Under the pieces are notes generated by a model. The model had not been told where the DNA came from and made no database searches. It was given only the letters and a program-made list of their open reading frames with translations. This document shows positions 1-10,689 of a stretch of 64,000 nt of DNA, in pieces (within the stretch, counting starts at the first letter, position 1; each line of letters starts with the position of its first letter). The position numbers were made by a program, and so were the translations under genes. This stretch comes from Emydura subglobosa (lineage: Eukaryota > Chordata > Testudines > Chelidae): NCBI GenBank assembly GCA_007922225.1, contig ML679958.1:53648838-53712837 (forward strand), in the 5' to 3' direction.

Positions 1-493
1 CATGGAGAAATGTCCTTCCCTTAAATACAGTCTCTGTTCCTTTGGCCATACGGCTGGGCTGAGAAACTGCAGATTCCCAAGCCTCTGTGTACAGAATCCA
101 TTGTTGCATGGGTTTGGCCAGCAGTTGACAGACAATCCAAGCTGATGGCCCTAGATTTTTTTTGATGGCTTCTGACTCATAGTCATTCAATGAGGTGTGA
201 AGCATCCTTCCTCAGCAGGGTAGCTGTCTGGAATATATCATAATAAACATGCTCTTGGAAATGCTAGAAATATGTTCAACTCCTGATCTAAAATGAACAT
301 TACAATTAGACCTGAGTGAATAATTGATTTTTTTGGTTTGCTGGGATGGGCAAGGTATAAAACTGAACCGAATATGTTTAATTATAATCAGTAAAGAGAT
401 TGAAATCCAGTCATTTCCCTGGTTAATGTTAGGCAGTGATTCAAGGGGTCTGTGTCATAATTTGGAATGCAGGAGTGTAGGCTGGTGGCATGG
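1..493. other. Unique AT-rich DNA, no recognised feature
   Basis: No repeat family, splice-framed exon or long reading frame is recognisable. The short frame at 324-530 runs out of this stretch into the GC-rich element that begins near 494, so it is not evidence of a gene. Confidence 0.5.
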
Positions 494-579
494 TCCAGCA
501 GGGGGCGATGCAACCCTTCCTTGGGCCTAGGCTCCGAGGAAGGCCACTGCGCCTTGGTCTAGAAGAATAAGCTCCTTGC

Positions 580-1095
580 TTATGAGTCTGTAGCTCCGCG
601 CCCCAGGAGGGGTGGACTTCCTTGGCAGTCTGTAGCCCCCTGGTCCTCACATAGGGCATGGCTGGTAAGGAGTCCATGACCCCACCTTCCAACTGGCGGG
701 ATGAGTGAGCAGTCTATTGCCCCGGCCCCCAGGCAGGGTGGGCAGGCAAAGTGGTCTTTGGCCCCCAGCACTCAAGTGGGGCAGGCAAGTACAAGTGTTC
801 TGTAGCACCTGGACCTCAAACAGGGCGGAGCTGGTAAGTAGTCTGCTGCCCTCGGCCCTCAGGCAGGGCAGGCTGAGCAGTCTATAGCCCCTCGCCCTTC
901 CAACAGGCTGGGAAAGCCCAGTAATCTGTAGCCCTTGGCCTTCCAATAGGTGGGGCGAGCAAAGCCGTTTATAGCCCCTGGCCCTTAAGCTGGGCAGGGC
1001 TGGTGAAGGAGTCAATAGCCCCCAGCCCTCAAGTGGGTGGGGCAGGCACAATAGTCTAGAGCCCCTGGCCTTACTGGCAGGTGGGGCTGATAAAG
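580..1095. repeat. Degenerate 44-bp minisatellite, about 12 units
   Basis: A core like 'agtctgtagcccctggcc' followed by a 'caggcagggcgggcaggc'-like half recurs near 584, 628, 678, 711, 751, 797, 840, 877, 920, 967, 1010 and 1052. Spacing is about 33-50 bp, mean near 43. Units differ at many bases, so the array is old. It accounts for the repetitive minus-strand frame at 647-1051, which should not be called a gene. Confidence 0.8.
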
Positions 1096-1687
1096 CTCAG
1101 TGTCCTCTGGGCTCTCAGAGGAAGCCAAGCGCTCCTGGGGTGATTAGGGAAGTGGGGAGGGGAATGCAGGCCCACCTGACTCCACTGCATCCTAGCCCAG
1201 GGTCCCATCAGTGGCAAAGAGTCAGCAGGGATCCAGTCACAACACGCTGACTGACTCAGTCACACTCAGCCACTCTCTAGTCGGCTCTCCCTGAGCTACT
1301 TCCTCCCATCCAATTCCCAAGTACCTGCTTCCACTCATCTCTCTCTGGGTCGCTGGGGTAGTCGGCAAGTGGGCGTTATGCGAGTCCCTCACTGTCGACT
1401 GGTGGCAGGTCTGGAAACTCCTTGGGGTCAACAGCGGAGGACAGCTCTTCCAGGTCAGGGCCAGCCCCACGGGGTTTCTCCTACCCAGCAGGTTCAGGTA
1501 GCTGCTCCCAGCTACTAGGATCTGGCATCCCCCTCCAGTCACTCGGATCGGCAATCCAGGCAGGCTTTGGAGGTGAGGTGGTTGCTCCAAACAGCCGCAG
1601 GGCCTAGGTCAGGCTTAGACCACAGCCTCTGGGAAGACACATCTACCTCCGGCAGCAGCTTCCCCCTGACTGAGCTGCTGGGCCGGC

Positions 1688-1695
1688 CTTTTATA
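1688..1695 (-). promoter_or_regulatory. TATA-like box of the GC-rich element
   Basis: The plus strand reads cttttata, so the minus strand reads TATAAAAG followed by GC-rich sequence. This is the layout expected of a retroelement or LTR promoter firing leftward. No transcription data support it. Confidence 0.35.
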
Positions 1696-1834
1696 CTTCC
1701 CTCCCCGGCCCTGGCTCCACCCCTCTGCTTCTGGGTGGCTTGGCCTGCAGGGCCTGGTTCTGTCCAGTAGGAGCATCACCACCCTTCCTTGAGCCCAGGC
1801 TCCAAGGAAGGCCATAGCGCTATGTTATAAGAAG

Positions 1835-3059
1835 TCATTAAAACAGATTTGAAATCATTCTGCTCCCTGGCCATATAATCAGGAGAAGATTAAACACAAC
1901 AATGGCATAAATGTACCATAGCCAAAACTTTCAAACTAAGGCACCTAACACCACTCAAAGTATCAAAGGAAATAAGGAACACAATTCTCATTTAACATTA
2001 ATAGGACACAGACTCCTAAATCCCTTAGTTGCTATTGAAAATCTCAGGATTCAGTTTGCAATGTCCATTCACAGGAACAGGCATACAAGACCTGCTGCAG
2101 ATTGCAGTTTGGGTTTTGCATGAACTCTTCCCCTTGAAGTTCTTCCAGTCAAGCTCTCCCCTGGGCTCACCTGACATCTACTGGGTGCTGGGTTTTATGA
2201 AAATTGTTCACTGAGCTCTAGCTTTCACCTGCCCATCATCAATGGTTGATGACTGCACTCTAATCTTCTGTAATAATAGGGAGAGTCTCCTTTGATATAA
2301 ACTAACAAAAAATTACTTCATTTCCTTTTTCTTGATTAATTCTGCATGCTCCATGTGCATATTTACCTTGATAGATCAGAAAACCATTTCTCAGGAAATG
2401 AACAAATTTACACAGCACTTATCTTAAGCAGACAGTGGTGAAATTGGCAAACTGGTTTTCAGAGTCTCATTGTCTGTGGGCACATTGTGTGTCCGCCTTT
2501 GCGTTTCAATATTCTGCTTCAGTCTTTAGAAAATGTAAGTCCTAGTGTAAGTTAGAAATGGTTTGTGAGAGTCTTTTAGCCTGTCTGAGTTATCAAGGCG
2601 AATGCAGTTACATGATGACCCTGAATTTGTATCAGAGTGACAAGCACTGTCATGTCCTGATATACCGCCCAAATATTTTTCATACAATACAGCCAGAATT
2701 CAAATTATAAAGTACAGGAACGGAAGGATTTTTTTGTTTTAGCAAAAAGAAGACTGATAGGCAACAAAGAATTCAACAAGAAGAGCCCAGGAAGTCACTT
2801 AGATACAAATAATGGGTGATAATGATTAAGAGGAATAGAGTAAGGATGGAAGGTGCCTAAGATGCCAGTGAACAATGCCAGGTGCTCAGAGAATGTAGTG
2901 GATGATAGAACCAAATGCTGAAGTCTGAAAGAATGAACACAGAGTAAGAATGAGCATCACATTACAGAAGGGTATTGACCATCAGCATGGGATGAACACT
3001 GGATAAAATCATCAGTTGCCTGTACATTTGTTGAACATATTATTCAAGAATATTGTGAG
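1835..3059. other. Unique AT-rich DNA, no recognised feature
   Basis: Short overlapping frames at 1911-2214 lack any recognisable domain or splice context. Nothing else is supported here. Confidence 0.45.
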
Positions 3060-4235
3060 TGCAGGACTTGCCTTTGCAAGGTGGCCTTATATAGGGCATG
3101 CAAGGGAAAAGGGAAAGTCCCGGCTCATTGTCTCCTCACCTATTCATTCAGTCTGGCCCAAAATAGGTCTGCAAAGTGCCATTTCCTAGGTGAAAGGTCT
3201 TTGCTAAGCAGGTTTCTCAGGACCAATCAAACCGAGAGAAACAGGTTTTCTTCAAGACTGGAGCAAAGGCAGCTATCTACCTGTCTCTTATGTCAACTAA
3301 GCATGGTGGAATCAAAACAATGGAAGTCCTATTTATATATGAATCAGCAGGGGATGGCAAGGCCACAGGAGGGGAAGAACAGCCTGAGGTCATTCTGAGT
3401 TTGGGGACAAAACAGTAAGATTGGGAAGACATAATGAGAGGGAAGAAGTCATCTCAGCATCTATCACTGCACCGACACAAGAGGCCAGAACCTGTGCAAG
3501 CTGAGAAAGATGGGTCCTCCAACCAACTGAAGTCTGTGGGAACTGAATATAGATGAGAAACCTGCTTAGCAAAGGCCTTTCACCTAGGAAGACAAGGAAA
3601 ACCAGCACCTTGTACTTCTTTGGAAGGTCTTGACTTAGAGGTCAGCCAGCCATGACTGGAAAGAAAAAAGATTGGTAAGAAATCTCCCTTGAACCAAGGC
3701 TGTAGCTTGCTGAGTTAGATCATAGCCATTAGAAAATGCATTTTACGTTTATTTTCTTATAACTATTTTGTCTTTATCTCTTGTACTTGAACTAACTTAA
3801 AACATGTCTTTTTGTTAATAAACTTGTTTCACTTTTTATCTAAACCACTCCAGTGCTGTGTTTAAATTGATTGTTAACTCCAGTTAAAGTAATGAGCTGT
3901 TGTGCTTTTGTCTCTGTAAAAGAGCAACAAACTTTATTAATTCTAAGGGTTCCAGGAGAGGGCTGAATGCTTCAGGGCAGATGGTTTTGGGGAAAATCAG
4001 GAGCGGGAGTCTGTTGGGGTCACCCTGCAAGTAGTTACCAAGGCTGATGGAGGCCAGGGTGGGGATGTTGTGTTGTAGGAAGACTGATGGGGTCAGAGTG
4101 TTGAATCAGGTCTGCACACAATGCAGAAGCTCAGGTAACTGCATGCTTGTATTCTGGCTGTTGGTGTCTGGGCTGTGAGCTACAGCAGTAGAGCATTTAA
4201 GGCACCCAGGGCTATAGGGCAGGGGGTGACACATT
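3060..4235 (+). mobile_element. LTR-like or non-autonomous retroelement with poly(A) signal
   Basis: The stretch contains a TATA-like 'ccttatataggg' (3084-3095), a pair of nearly identical inverted arms (3185-3219 and 3554-3588), and a T-rich run ending in AATAAA (3817-3822). The AATAAA is followed by 'cttgtttcactttttatc' and a G-rich tail through 'gggggtgaca' near 4230. The 'ttaataaacttgtt...atctaaacca' block resembles a sauropsid dispersed repeat that I recognise but cannot name with certainty. Boundaries are approximate. No gag or pol frame is visible, so it is a solo LTR, a composite, or a non-autonomous element. The frames 3081-3398 (+) and 3390-3608 (-) fall inside it and cover the inverted arms. 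Confidence 0.45.
3185..3588. repeat. 35-bp inverted repeat, 34/35 identical, 334-bp loop
   Basis: The left arm 3185-3219 begins 'cctaggtgaaaggtctttgc'. The right arm 3554-3588 is its reverse complement with one mismatch. Similarity stops abruptly outside the arms. A transcript across it could fold into a long-loop hairpin. Confidence 0.85.
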
Positions 4236-4520
4236 CTCTCATTGGTCTGAATTGCACCACAAAATATGACACTCATACCCCAGCCTTTCCAATCTCTCTT
4301 TCTTTCTCCCCTTCATTTTCATACCTTCAAACATTTGAGGGTTTTTGTTTTTTTTTTAATTTAACCATAACTGGATTTCCTGGCATTTTAACAGTTTTTG
4401 TTTTGTTTTTATAACTACAGCATCCTTACATGGAGTTTTACCTTTAAATTACTGACACTGTCAATCTTAATTTCATCTCAGGGAGGTTTTTGCTCTGTGA
4501 ATTAGTCCAAAGCCTTAAAG
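4236..4520. other. T-rich unique DNA
   Basis: Pyrimidine- and T-rich tracts (4290-4420) explain the hydrophobic frame at 4175-4414. There is no domain, and the frame begins within the LTR-like element. Confidence 0.4.
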
Positions 4521-4524
4521 GCAC

Positions 4525-4613
4525 TTAGGCCTAGATTCTCAAAGGTATTTAGGCACCAAGCTCTAGTTGAAATCAATGGGAGTTAAGCACCTAACTCCTT
4601 TTGAGGAGCTTGG
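4525..4613. repeat. Short palindromic dispersed repeat ('taggcac/ttaagcacctaa' type)
   Basis: 'ctagattctcaaaggtattt' near 4531 and 'ctccttttgaggagcttgg' near 4595 are imperfect inverted ends. They enclose 'caatgggagttaagcaccta'. This is an old, short, self-complementary repeat like those at 30165, 31016 and 39640. Confidence 0.5.
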
Positions 4614-6362
4614 ACTTCATAGCAGAGATGGGAAGAATTCAGAAACTTGTCACTTACCAGTTCTATATTTGTACGGTGTGTTGTTTTTTTATGGGAAGGG
4701 AATGTCCTCCATTTCCCACTCTTAGTGCAGGTTTTTCAAAATTCAGTTGCATTTTTTCTTCTTATTAAAAAATCTCCAGTATCACCCAGCTCTAGATAAG
4801 GGGAGAGAATGAACAGAATTATGGGAGAGGGAATGGAGGAGTTATAGGTGGAGAGTACTATTTTTTAAAATAGTTGAGCAGAGTCAAGGTTTTTAAGATG
4901 TGAGTGGCAGAGGGAGGTTTGGTCAGAGGATGAACTGGAGACGAATGTCAGTTTTTGAGAGGCAAGTGATCACGCTGACATTGAGAATTAATGCAGTCTT
5001 CTGTTTGTTTCGTGAAACATAATTATGCAACAGCTAAATCAATTCACATTGCACAATGGTGGACGTGTGTTTCTTTATTAATTTTTTCTGTTTTTCTCAG
5101 GTAGTATGTGTGCCAAATGATGTAATAGTTACCATGGGAACTATCTTTGTAAAATGAGGAGTGTAGAATAAAGCTGTGAGAGCTTGCAAATACCCACCTG
5201 GTATGCAAGCATGGTTTTTGGGTTTTTTTAAGACATAAATAAATAATAATAATTCTGTCCAGGTTAGGGCCAGATTCTGACATCCTATTCACTCTATGAA
5301 TAGTTTCATTCATATCAGTGAGCTACTTGCAGCTTAGGGTAATACTCAGTGTAATTAATGGCAGCAGAATGTTGCTCTTAGTGAAGTAATCATTCACGTA
5401 AAACAATTTAAAATGGAAAATTATTAAGAGTAAATATACATTTGAGAATTCATCTAAAATACAAAAGACAGACACCTAAAAATGTGCTCTTTTGGAGTTA
5501 AGAAAAGTTCCCAAAGTATAATATTTTAAAGATTCTGAAGTTTAGTGACAAAACAATGTGTTTTATTTGTTTATTAGCATCAGACTTTCATATCCCACAT
5601 CCCCTTCTCTCTAGTCTTTCAATCTGACAATCTTTATGTCTATTGTTGGAAGAAAAGAAGAAAACATTTTCAGTAAAAGCACTTAAAATACTCTTTTGGG
5701 ACTTGCAATGCTTCTTCAAGACTAATATTTTGCAAATGCTGTGATTTTTGTGACAAAATAATGTGTTTTAATTTTTATCCAGAGGGAGTGCATAAACTAT
5801 GGCACCTTTCACTCTCTGCTTTTATTCCAGCAGTCTAAAAAATCTCAAACATATGACTAGTATTGAGGACTAGAAGATAGAAAGCAGTGGTTCTGAATGA
5901 GACTCCTTTATTTCCTGTCCTGGGATCACATGGCTAAAAGCAATTCTTTAGAAATCAGACAGAAATGATTGATTTTTTTTTTAATGGTTAATCTGACGTT
6001 ACCAAATTGTTATAGGGGCCTGAAGGGATTTTGGTTATTATTATATTTTTGGAGAACTTTACTGAGGTTGTTCACCACTTTGAATGTCTAGGGAGTAGCA
6101 AATAATTTGCTTCAGACCTGGTAGATGGTAAATTCTAGTTTAAAAGGATAAACGCAAAGTAAATCTTCAGGCACCCTAAAGCTTTAAAAATGTCAACTGA
6201 TATCTTGTTTTATCTTTGTTAATATATAGAAAAGAGCATTTTAATATGCAAAGGCTTTTTGTGAGAAGAAATCTCTCTCAAGTTTCTCAAGGTCCAGAGT
6301 GTGATACTTTGATTTTATAAAGGCCATGACCAATTTGTAGAAATACATCTGATGTTTAATTA
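4614..6362. other. Unique AT-rich DNA, no recognised feature
   Basis: No repeat family or coding signal is recognised. The minus-strand frame at 5044-5313 shows no domain and sits in AT-rich sequence. Confidence 0.45.
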
Positions 6363-6625
6363 TAATGCTCTGTATTCCCACAACACCTCTTTAACCAAGA
6401 ACCTCAAAGAACTTTACTGACATTTGTTAATTAGTGATCTGCAACCTTCACTTATGTGAAAAAGTTTTACTCATATGAATAATCTAATTGCAATAGTTCA
6501 GACCACTGGCATAAGTAAGAATTACTCATCTGAGTAAGGGTTGCAGGAACAACACCTTAACCTCTCAACAGCCCTGTGAAATGAATGTAATTGTACTTAT
6601 TTTGCACTGGAAGGCTTTGATCCTG
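6363..6625 (+). repeat. Old LINE-tail-like repeat, split by a palindromic insert
   Basis: The left part (6363-6434: 'cacctctttaacca...cctcaaagaactttactgaca') and right part (6551-6625: 'cctctcaacagccctgtgaaa...') together resemble a sauropsid repeat containing 'cacttaca/ctcaaagcactttac...aacagccctgtgag'. A related copy lies at 33925-34040. The insert occupies 6435-6550. Confidence 0.45.
6435..6550. mobile_element. Palindromic MITE nested in an older repeat
   Basis: The ends are inverted: 'gatctgcaaccttcactta' at 6435 against the complement of 'ctgagtaagggttgcaggaac' ending at 6550. The 116-bp unit has no coding capacity. It interrupts the older repeat, so it is the younger of the two. No clean target duplication is visible. 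Confidence 0.55.
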
Positions 6626-6769
6626 CAAGTTGTTGAGCATCCTTAATTCCAGTACATTTCAACAGGTGGTGAAAACACTCTCTACATCACAGTATCAGAG
6701 TGTTATGCAATGGATGGCCAGAATATAGGAATATATGATTCCTGGGTTAGTGCACATCCCTACCTTTTA

Positions 6770-7022
6770 GGCCATGTCTCTATGGTCTACACTTACCTTC
6801 AAATTTGGCTGCAGTCGACGGGAGTTACGCAGCTACTCAGACTAGCTTGCGTAACTCTTGTCAACTTTGTAACTTCCCTTCCATGCGGCATCTTCACTGC
6901 ATTGCACTACTTGAAGGGGTGGTCTTAAAGCGTTGACTTCTGCATCAGTTGAGCGGGTCTTCACTGACCACTCAATCGATCCAAACAGGTCACTCTGACA
7001 GCGGCAAAGTGAAGACGTACCC
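6770..7022 (-). mobile_element. Harbinger-like MITE, copy 1
   Basis: Aligns along its whole length, in reverse, with the copy at 45340-45599. Shared landmarks are 'ggtctacacttacc', 'gcagtcgacgggagttacgc', 'gcttgcgtaact', 'tgaaggggtggt' and 'tcaatcgatcca'. A TTA precedes the left end (6767-6769), but the right flank is eroded. About eight extra bases sit just inside the left end relative to the other copy. It has no coding capacity, and the frame at 6710-6928 is a chance frame through it. Confidence 0.8.
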
Positions 7023-8439
7023 TATGTCTCTTTTTAACTCCCTTTATTAAGATTTTCTTTCTGTAGGTTCCATGGAAACCTCAAAGTAGGATTCCTATTG
7101 CAAATCAGCTGTGAGATTCATAGGATTTATTTGTTTGAAAATATCCTTTAAGCTAGTGACAAGGTACTAGTTTATTGCATATTTGATTGCTTTCTAATAT
7201 GGCAATTCTGGGTTTACCTGGATTTCCTCTCACCTGCTCCATTCTATTTGTATTCTCCTTCCATTGGACAGCCTATTGCATTTACTTGTCCCTCCAGTAC
7301 TTTTCTTGTTCTGTCTTCTCTCTTCTGCCTCATATGGTCTCAGTTCTTTCTCCTTCTGTTTCACTGCATTTTCTTTTTTCCTGACTAATTCTTCAACAGC
7401 TGAATGGTCTTGAAGTAAACTTTACCTCAGTCTGCATTTGTTGGGCCTAGAGTTGAAAAAAATAGTCAATCACATTTTTATTATAGGTTGAAATCAGAGT
7501 CTTATTGTTCTTAACCAGATAAATAGGCTAAGCTCATTGAATGTATCGTTCACAGTAAACATTTCCATAAGCTCTAGACCTGGGTCTCTTTACATTAAAA
7601 ACAATAGTCATTCAGGAGATCTTACAACATTTCCAACAGCCCTTAGTGGGTTACAAGTACTATCTATGAATGATCTATCATCCAGCAGCTTCTTTCTGCC
7701 TTAGGTACCACAACTATGATTTTCATATAGCAAATAGAATTCTCAGCTCTTGGCTGTTGATAAAGTTTGTTTTAGAAAATGTAGAAAGATCCTTTATCAT
7801 CTTTTTTACTGAAAAATGAAAGTCCTCAATTGCCATTGCAGGGAGGAAGCACATCAGATAGGGGAACCTAGCAAGCAGTTCTCAATTCTCTAAACAATAT
7901 ATTTAGGTAATTTTAGCCTATTAAGTTATTTTCTATTAAAAATGCAATTGGAAGCATAGTCTGCATAATGTTTTAGATACCAGTGTAACAGGTAGCCAGA
8001 TTATCTCTAAAATCAATGTAACCCACAGCCAGACCCTACCTTTTATTACCTATTGTTATGAGTAGAGCAGGTCAGAACAGGAATCTCTGTTCTATTAAAA
8101 ATACCTGATGTTTTGAATTGTTTTAATTTCAGAACCAAAAAACTCAGTTCAGGACCATCAAAAGTTGTGTATTGCTAAGGTAAAATGTTTTGTAAAGGCT
8201 TTTCTATTATAATTGTATAATGTATTGTAAATAACATAAAGAGAATATAAATAGAACAGACAATATTTTCTTACAATTATTATATAACATAAAAGTCAAA
8301 ACAAACTGAATAAAAGTGATAAAGTCAATATGAAATTATTTTACCTTATTTAAACAAACTTTTAGACATTATTGAAATGAAACAAGGAAGTTAAAATAAT
8401 TCATTTGGATTTCTTTCCATTGACAATTTAGTCAACATG
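7023..8439. other. Unique DNA with a pyrimidine-rich tract (7215-7390)
   Basis: The frame at 7187-7384 is hydrophobic because the sequence is C/T-rich. No family is recognised. The rest is AT-rich without recognisable repeats. Confidence 0.4.
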
Positions 8440-9178
8440 ATATCAGAAGAGACTTAAGGAGTTTGGCTTGTTTAGCCTATCCAAAAAAAATCTAAGGAGG
8501 GATGTGATTGTTCTATATAAATACACCACAGGGATAAATGCCAGGAAGGGAGAGGAGTTATCTAAATTAAGAGCCAATGTGGACACAAGAACTAGTGGAT
8601 ATAAGCTGGCCATCAAGAAGTTTAGGCCTGAATTAGACAAAGGTTTCTGACCACCAGAGGAGTGAAGTTTTTGAACAGCATTCCAAGGGAAGCAGTGAGG
8701 GTAAAAAACCTAACTGGCTTCAAGACTGAGCTTGATAAGTTTATGGAGGGAATGGTATGATGAGAGTGACTACAATGTCATGTAGCCAATCTGCAACTGC
8801 TAGTAGCGAATATCTCTAATGGCCAGAGACGAGACGTGTGATGGAGAGGACTCAGAGTTATTACAGAGAATTCTTTCCCAGTTGCCCGGTTGCGGGTCTT
8901 GCCTGCATGCTCAAGGTCCAACTGATAGACATGTTTGGGGTCAGGAAGGAATTTTGCCTCGGATCAGATTGTCAGAGACCTGGGAGGATTTCACCTTCCT
9001 CTGCAACATAGGGCACAGGTAACTTGCAGGTTTCAAATAGTGTAAATGGTGGATTCTCTGTAACTTGAGGTCTTTAAATCATGATATGAGAACTTCAGTA
9101 ACTCAGACAGAGATTATGGGTGTATTACAGGCATGGATGGGTGAGGTTCTGTGGCCTGCAATGTGCAGGAGGTTAGAC
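8440..9178 (+). mobile_element. CR1 LINE: ORF2 C-terminus and 3'UTR, 3' end missing
   Basis: Codons from 8468 read FSLSKKNLRRDVIVLYKY, matching the conserved tail of CR1 ORF2 (the 'L-F-S-L-x-K-R-x-L-R-x-D-L-I-x-x-Y-K' region). The frame stays open for about 60 codons to 8650. The 3'UTR follows, with 'ccaccagaggagtgaagttt', 'ggtcaggaaggaattttgcc' and, near the end, 'gcaatgtgcaggaggttaga'. The usual terminal block of CR1 is absent because the sequence switches to a hAT transposase near 9179. This is a 5'-truncated, 3'-interrupted copy with no function. Confidence 0.85.
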
Positions 9179-10345
9179 TTTATAGCAAATGACATGACTG
9201 AACAAGTGATTGCCAAAATCAAGCAAAGTCCTTTTCCTTCCATTCAGCTTGACAAAACAATGGATGTGTCAGGTGCTGATCAGATGCTGACATACATACA
9301 ATTTGAGATTGACAAAAAACTGCAAGAGGAATTTCTGTTCTGCAGGGCATTATCACAGCATGCTACAGGGGAACAGCTCTTCACACTTTTGGATGCTTTT
9401 GTCTCTGATTCTGGCTTGGAATGGCAGTGCTCTGTAGGAATTTGCAGCGATGTGCTTGTGCAACGCCTGGAAGAAAGAGCAGGCTAGTCACCTGAGTGCA
9501 GGCTGTTGCACCGTAAGCAGTTTGGACTCACTATATTATACACAGTTAATCCCTAGATGAAAAAAAAAAATGCCACCTGTTGCAAAACAAGTTCTTGATG
9601 AAGCTGTTTTCACAGTCAACTTTATCAGAGGTGGCTCAACAAGTTTACATCTGTTTGGCGTTTTGTGTGATGAGACAGGAGCTGAGCACAGTTACTTTAC
9701 CACACAGAAGTTTGTTGTCTGTCTTGATGAAAGATTCTGAAACATTTGTCTGAGCTCAGAGAGGAAGTGAGAATTTTTTATTTCAGACAAAGATTCCCCG
9801 CTGGCCGAAAAGTTTGCAGATACTAAGTGGCTTGCTTTGCTAGCTTACCTGGCAGACATTTTTGAATGCTTAAATGTGTTAAATACCTCACTTCGAGAGC
9901 GAGACACTTCCGTCTTTTCTCTCACCGAGAAAATCAAAAGTTGGATCAAGAAACTTTCCTTGTTGTATGAACAGTGGCAGTTTTGAAGCATTTTTTTTTT
10001 GACTGGATGACTTTTTGGATGAAAATGCCTTGCCCAAAGCATGACCTGCAACCTATCATCATCAGCCACCTGGAAAGCCTTAAACTGTAGATTCAAGAGT
10101 ACTTCCCAGAAAAGGGTCAGAAAACAGAGGCATGGATTAGAAATCCCTTTAATGCACCAGTGACTGCAAGTGCTGTTATGTCACTTACAGTGAGAGAAAC
10201 ATTAATGGACCTTTCCTGTGATGAGACATTGAGGCTGAGATTTTCTGAGCAACCTCTTGCTCGCTTCTAGATTTTTGTGGAAGAAGAATATCCAGAGCTG
10301 TCAGCTGCAGCTTTTAAAGCACATTCTTTCCCAGTGATCCTGAGG
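9179..10345 (+). pseudogene. Decayed hAT (Charlie/ZBED5-SCAND3-like) transposase
   Basis: Conceptual translation in several frames keeps the order of a vertebrate hAT transposase. It starts with RRLDFIANDMTEQVIAKI and SPFPSIQLDKTMDVSGADQM (the first catalytic-core strand with its 'QLDE-T-D' motif, here D-K), then EEFLFCRALSQHATGEQLF and a 'VGICSD' block where the domestic relatives read 'GICTDGA'. From 9595 come AVFTVNFIRGG and HLFGVLCDETGAEHSYF (the 'NFIK..LF..LC..MGAEH' region). At 9840-9940 come LAYLADIFECLNVLN and SLTEKIKSWIKKL, and near 10095-10330 WIRNPFNAP and EEYPELSAAA, which is the C-terminal dimerisation region. There are at least five stops or frameshifts (for example 9485, 9738, 10268). 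No terminal inverted repeats or N-terminal BED zinc finger are visible. It is a dead internal fragment, related to the source of domesticated ZBED/SCAND3 genes but not one of them. Confidence 0.85.
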
Positions 10346-10689
10346 TTCTATTCTTTCCCTAGACAATATAAATAACACCCTGACTTCCCTGGGAGTTACT
10401 TCTTTGCTGTGAGGGAGAAATCAATCCCTAATGTTTACTGAGATCACTGTTTTACTAATATGACCAATATTTCTAAAGGTCTAGAATTACTATTTTCTGT
10501 CTGGGAGCTATCAGTAATACAAATATTCACTAATGTAGTGGCGTACCATAGGTCTCCAACACCCGGGGGCCAAACCCGCTTTTGGGCCCCCCCCCCCCCC
10601 CCACACGCACAGCCTCACATGCCTCCCCTACATGCAGGGCAGGAAGGGTCCCAAGTGTTGGGTTGAGAATACCCTCGTGTTATGTTCCC
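10346..10689. other. Unclassified DNA with a 16-base poly(C) run (10587-10602)
   Basis: The stretch 10540-10670 is unusually C-rich ('cacccgggggccaaacccgc' before the run). The frame at 10460-10666 owes its proline run to the poly(C). It may be part of an unrecognised MITE. Confidence 0.4.

Larger units (their letters stand above)
494..1834 (-). mobile_element. GC-rich retroelement-like region bounded by ~72-bp direct repeats
   Basis: The segments 494-566 and 1763-1834 are direct repeats at roughly 75% identity; both contain 'cccttccttg' and 'aggctcc.aggaaggcca'. Between them lie a 44-bp-period minisatellite (about 580-1095) and a GC-rich block (1100-1760). The block carries a TATA-like box on the minus strand (TATAAAAG, complement of 1688-1695). 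This resembles the untranslated or LTR part of a retroelement lying on the minus strand, or a local duplication flanking one. The reading frames here on both strands have transposon-UTR or repeat composition, and none resembles a known protein. The family is not identified. Orientation is inferred only from the TATA box. Confidence 0.5.

Noticed and set aside
647..1051. Repetitive 134-codon minus frame
   Set aside because: It is a translation of the 44-bp minisatellite.
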